Source: an uncultured Oscillibacter sp. (GTDB taxonomy: Bacteria; Bacillota; Clostridia; Oscillospirales; Oscillospiraceae). From it: a stretch of 23,961 bases of DNA. Below the pieces are notes generated by a model. The model searched no databases. It was given only the letters and a program-made list of their open reading frames with translations, and was not told the DNA's origin. The translations under genes and the position numbers were made by a program. This document shows, piece by piece, positions 21,129 through 23,961 of this stretch; position 1 is the first letter of the stretch; every line of letters begins with the position of its first letter. Location of the stretch: positions 1 to 23,961 of the forward strand of contig CAJUBX010000029.1 of the NCBI GenBank assembly GCA_910585165.1, in the 5' to 3' direction.

Positions 21129-21286
21129 GAGCCTGTATTCCCATGCCCGGTTGGCGGGCGGCTACAGGCTCCGGCAGCCCCCGCAAGGGGCTTTGACAGG
21201 TAGGACCAGCGCCTGGAAGGTGGAGTTCCCGACGCTGTTTCTATAGGGGAACGGAGGACCGGCTTACGCCGGCCCTCCGCTTTTTT
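21129..21286 (+). ncRNA. Structured, terminated RNA region after the response regulator
   Basis: There is no gene in 21129-21306, but consecutive stems: GAGCCTGTA/TACAGGCTC (21129-21171), enclosing GCCCG/CGGGC; AGCCCC/GGGGCT (21176-21192); CAGCG/CGCTG around 21208-21237 or alternatively GTTCCC with GGGAAC; and a strong terminator, GGAGGACCGGC/GCCGGCCCTCC (21253-21278, one mismatch) followed by TTTTTT. Size and ending fit a stand-alone small RNA, perhaps 6S-like, but no family signature was recognised and no promoter was found; it may be a long 3' untranslated region. Confidence 0.5.
21253..21286 (+). terminator. Terminator of the RNA region and response regulator transcript
   Basis: Eleven-base arms with one A-C mismatch and loop TTAC, followed by GCTTTTTTC. 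It has no T-run on the minus strand, so it serves the rightward transcript. Confidence 0.88.
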
Positions 21287-21306
21287 CGGGAAAGGCGCTC
21301 AGGCTT

Positions 21307-22344
21307 TTACTTGTAAAGCTCCGGCTTCTCCATGGTCTCCACCTTCAGGAACTGGGAGGTGCCCCGGGAGGCGTTCAGCGCGTCGCCCGCCACGCAGGCC
21401 ACATACCCATCCCAGGAGGAGGGTCCGGTGAGCTTGCCGGCGTGGATGGATTCCACCCACTTGCAGAACTCGATGTCGTAGGCCTCGATGAAGCGCTCCT
21501 TCCAGTCGGTCATGATGGGCATGGACTCGGCGGGATTCAGGCTGTCCCAGCCGGCGGGGCGGGAGCGGCGGACCACGGCGTAGGGGTCGGGCAGCTTCAC
21601 GGTGCCGTTTTCGCAGACCACCTCGCACTGGATGTCATAGCCATAGCCGTCGGCCACCTGGACCTCCACGTCGATGAAGCAGCCCTTCTTGGTGCGCATC
21701 AGCATGACCTGGGGGTTGTCATAGCCCTTGTCGGAGTTGGCAGACTGGCGGACCTTGACGCACTGGACGTCCTCATACTCGTCGTCCAGCAGCCAGCGGC
21801 AGATGTCCAGCTCGTGGATGGCCACGTTGGTAACGCCGTTTTCGGTCTTGAAGCCCGGGCCCTGAGCCACGTTGCGGTGGCAGGCCTTGATGACCAGGGG
21901 CGCGCCGATCTCGCCGGAGTCGATGATGCGCTTCATCTCCGCGTAGCCCCGGTCATAGTGGCGCATGAAGCCCACCTGGACCAGGCGCTTGCCGATCTCC
22001 AGCTCCCGGTTGATGATCTCCTCGCAGTCCTTGGCGTTCTGGCTCAGGGGCTTTTCGCAGAAGCACCACTTCTCCTCCGCCAAGGTCTTCATGACGTAGT
22101 CGTGGTGGGTGGGATCGATGGAGGTGATCACGACGGCCTCCACGTCCGCGTCCTTGATCATGCCGTCGCAGTCGTTTCCATAGGACTTGATGCCGTATTT
22201 GACGGCGGTCTCATCGGCGGCGGCGGCCACATAGTCGCTGACGGCCACGACGGTGGCGCCGGGGACGGTCTCAATAATGCGGCGGCAGTGGTCCTTGCCG
22301 ATGGCGCCGCAGCCGATGATGCCGATTTTCAAAACCTTATCCAT
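21307..22344 (-). CDS. iolG: Inositol 2-dehydrogenase-type oxidoreductase IolG (Gfo/Idh/MocA)
   Basis: NAD-dependent oxidation of myo-inositol to scyllo-inosose is the expected reaction, the entry step of inositol breakdown. The 345-residue protein has the Rossmann turn Gly11-Cys-Gly13-Ala-Ile-Gly16, the catalytic Glu97-Lys98-Pro99 motif and His177 in AIHELD. GYDIQCEVVCENGTVKLPDP and the SSWDGYVA end match Bacillus IolG as I remember it. The position of the usual catalytic aspartate four residues before the histidine is Asn173, which is unusual. ATG at 22344 was chosen over TTG at 22353 because GAGGAAGG is nine bases from the ATG and abuts the TTG. It lies 17 bases after the zinc-ribbon gene in the iol operon. 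Confidence 0.9.
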   Translation of the reverse strand: MDKVLKIGIIGCGAIGKDHCRRIIETVPGATVVAVSDYVAAAADETAVKYGIKSYGNDCDGMIKDADVEAVVITSIDPTHHDYVMKTLAEEKWCFCEKPLSQNAKDCEEIINRELEIGKRLVQVGFMRHYDRGYAEMKRIIDSGEIGAPLVIKACHRNVAQGPGFKTENGVTNVAIHELDICRWLLDDEYEDVQCVKVRQSANSDKGYDNPQVMLMRTKKGCFIDVEVQVADGYGYDIQCEVVCENGTVKLPDPYAVVRRSRPAGWDSLNPAESMPIMTDWKERFIEAYDIEFCKWVESIHAGKLTGPSSWDGYVACVAGDALNASRGTSQFLKVETMEKPELYK

Positions 22345-22361
22345 GATAATCAACCTTCCTC

Positions 22362-22574
22362 TTAATAGTCAAATAGTATTTTTCTGCACCTGGGGCACCG
22401 GGAAACTGTGATAAACGGGGGCTGAAAGGGGCCCGGCCGGTTCCCGAGAGCCTCGTTTCTGGCCTTCAAGCGGAAGGGCACTCCGGTCAAACAGGGCTTT
22501 TCCAAATAGAAAATCCCGTAGTTGCTTTGGAGCACGCCTTCCTCCATTTCCCCGTCGCAAAAGGGGCAGTCCAT
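22362..22574 (-). CDS. DUF6487 zinc-ribbon protein inside the iol operon
   Basis: A 70-residue protein with two CxxC knuckles, Cys3-Pro-Phe-Cys6 and Cys60-Pro-Arg-Cys63, at its ends, ending in KILFDY. The CPFCDGEMEEG opening and CPRCRKI ending match the small DUF6487 family, which has no assigned function; zinc binding is expected. The start ATG (22574-22572) overlaps the iolD stop in a TGATG, so translation is coupled. GGAAG lies five bases upstream. A longer open frame from 22670 runs through the end of iolD and is rejected. Genomic position suggests a regulator or helper of inositol catabolism, but this is only inference. Confidence 0.85.
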   Translation of the reverse strand: MDCPFCDGEMEEGVLQSNYGIFYLEKPCLTGVPFRLKARNEALGNRPGPFQPPFITVSRCPRCRKILFDY

Positions 22575-23961
22575 CAATACTTCCGGGCTTCGTCGCGGCC
22601 TTCTTTGACGCCCTTCCAGGCCTCCCGGACGCTCTCCTTCACGGACACGTCGGCAAGGCCCACATTCCACCAGGACTCATAGCCGTCGGTCATGGTCTTG
22701 GGGATGACCTTCAGGTCGAAGAGGCAGGCCACGGTCTGCTTTTTCGCGTCCTCCAGGGCGGCCTCCAGCTCGGCGATGGTCCGGCAGGTGTAAGTCTTTA
22801 ATCCGTAGCCCTCGCCCACCTTGGCGTAGTCCACGGGAATCAGGTCTCCGGTGGGCTTCTTGCCGTCGGTGTAGCGGAATTCTGTTGCCAGGCTTCCGAT
22901 GCCGTGGTTCATCTCCAGATTGTTGATGCAGCCGAAGCCGCAGTTGTCGAAGACCAGGATGTTGACCTTCTGCTTTTCCTGCTGGATGGTCATAATCTCA
23001 CTGTGGAGCATCTGGAAGCTGGAGTCGCCCACCACGGCGTAGACCTCGCTCTCCGGCTCGGCGAACTTCACGCCCAGGGTCGCGGCCACCTCATAGCCCA
23101 TGCAGGAGTAGCCGTACTCGGCGTGGTAGCCGCCCCGCTTGTCGGTGGTCCACATCCGCTGCATGCAGCTGGGCAGGGACCCGCCCGCAGTGATGATGAC
23201 GGCGTCCTTGTCGATGACACGGCGGATGGCCGCCAGGGCGGCGGTCTGGGTGATCTTGCCGCTCGTCAGCTTCACAAACTCGGGGATGGTCCGGGGGTCA
23301 CGGGCTTTGATGATGGGGTCGAAATCGTCCCCGGTGTACTCGATGGACCCCAGACGCTCCATCTCCTTGGCCCAGACAGCCTTGGCCTCCGCGATTTCAT
23401 TGGTGTAGGCGGACCTCCACTTCCTGGCCCGGAGCTTCTCCGCCAGGGCCTGGACGGTAACCTTCGCGTCGCCCACGGCCTTCACCGCGTCCATTTTGTA
23501 GGCGTGGAACCGGCAGTTGTTGATGGTGACAAATTTGACCCCGGCGTGCTTATAGAGCCGCTTGGAGCTGGTGGTGAAGTCGGACATCCGGGAGCCGATG
23601 GCGATGACCACGTCCGCGTCTCCGGCAATGTGGTTGGAGGCGTAGGTCCCCGTCACGCCGATGCCGCCCAGGCACATGGGATGGCTGGATTTGCAGGCGC
23701 TCTTGCCCGCCTGGGTCTCGCCGAAGGGAATCTGGAACTCTTCGCAGAACTGCTCCACGGTCTCGCCGGCGTCGGAGTAGCGCACGCCGCCGCCCACGAT
23801 GACCAGGGGCTTCTTGGCGGAGGCAATCACCTCGGCGATGTCCTCCAGCTCCTCCTCCACGGCCACAGGCCGGGTGATGCGGTGGACCCGCTTCTCAAAG
23901 AAATAAGTGGGGAAGTCGTAGCTCTCGCCCTCCACGTCCTGGGGCAGGGCGATGCAGCACG
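22574..23961 (-). CDS. iolD: Trihydroxycyclohexane-dione hydrolase IolD, 5' end outside window
   Basis: A thiamine-diphosphate enzyme that opens the ring of 3D-trihydroxycyclohexane-1,2-dione in inositol catabolism. About 462 C-terminal residues are present; the frame is open to the window edge, and about 170 N-terminal residues are missing. The fragment starts CCIALPQDVEGESYDF, then a central domain (KPLVIVGGGVRYS, GETQAGKSA), and the C-terminal cofactor domain with the segment GDSSFQMLHSE and, 20 residues on, DNCGFGCINN. The motif is normally GDGSF; here the third residue is serine, while the metal-binding Asp and Asn remain. Similarity to Bacillus IolD runs throughout, including CMGYEV and PKTMTDGYESWW. 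The GTG at 23935 is an internal valine, not a start. Confidence 0.95.
   Translation of the reverse strand, partial: CCIALPQDVEGESYDFPTYFFEKRVHRITRPVAVEEELEDIAEVIASAKKPLVIVGGGVRYSDAGETVEQFCEEFQIPFGETQAGKSACKSSHPMCLGGIGVTGTYASNHIAGDADVVIAIGSRMSDFTTSSKRLYKHAGVKFVTINNCRFHAYKMDAVKAVGDAKVTVQALAEKLRARKWRSAYTNEIAEAKAVWAKEMERLGSIEYTGDDFDPIIKARDPRTIPEFVKLTSGKITQTAALAAIRRVIDKDAVIITAGGSLPSCMQRMWTTDKRGGYHAEYGYSCMGYEVAATLGVKFAEPESEVYAVVGDSSFQMLHSEIMTIQQEKQKVNILVFDNCGFGCINNLEMNHGIGSLATEFRYTDGKKPTGDLIPVDYAKVGEGYGLKTYTCRTIAELEAALEDAKKQTVACLFDLKVIPKTMTDGYESWWNVGLADVSVKESVREAWKGVKEGRDEARKY

Noticed and set aside
21129..21286. Firm assignment as 6S RNA
   Set aside because: Size and terminator would fit, but the long rod with a central bubble was not seen and no family signature could be confirmed by eye.

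Overview
The window is GC-rich and gene-dense, with strong Shine-Dalgarno sites, sigma-A type promoters and many intrinsic terminators. The gene content points to a GC-rich member of the Clostridia, probably Oscillospiraceae (the Flavonifractor/Oscillibacter type of gut anaerobe). The clues are a T-box leader, a yybP-ykoY riboswitch, DUF4317, DUF6487, the GGGtGRT protein, and a cell-wall SEDS protein fused to an FHA domain. No species is claimed. No CRISPR array, insertion sequence, integrase or phage gene was seen.

Layout. 1-3006 (+): T-box leader and the methionine importer metN-metI-metQ, closed by a terminator. 3007-3431: no gene, but a consensus promoter followed by three hairpins, a candidate small RNA. 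3432-7044 (-): a cell-wall operon of FHA-SEDS glycosyltransferase, class B-like penicillin-binding protein and a small membrane protein, with a repeat-rich spacer. 7308-9105 (+): a hexapeptide acetyltransferase with an extra C-terminal domain, then a basic coiled-coil protein. 9150-10310 (-): DUF4317. 10642-12880 (+): a duplicated DUF1538 membrane protein with a duplicated PII-like protein. 12945-13901 (-): a CaCA-family cation antiporter behind a yybP-ykoY manganese riboswitch. 14175-15245 (-): a histidine phosphatase fused to a GNAT acetyltransferase. 15376-15558 (+): a small YtxH-like protein. 15743-15963 (+): two alanine tRNAs. 16280-17989 (+): an IscU/NifU-like scaffold paired with the GGGtGRT protein. 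18054-19154 (-): an anchored surface protein of unknown role. 19331-19981 (+): a cytidylate kinase-like protein. 20211-21128 (+): a REC-GGDEF response regulator, followed by a 160-base structured, terminated RNA region. 21307-23961 (-): part of a myo-inositol catabolic operon, iolD (cut by the window edge), a DUF6487 zinc-ribbon protein and iolG.

The window combines several small conserved operons rather than one accessory island. The most interesting units are four: the FHA-SEDS/PBP operon, which suggests phospho-threonine control of septal or elongation wall synthesis; the DUF1538/double-PII pair; the scaffold/GGGtGRT pair, with a LacI-like palindrome inside its promoter; and two unassigned structured RNA candidates. 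Long open frames opposite many of these genes are GC-driven shadows and are not annotated.
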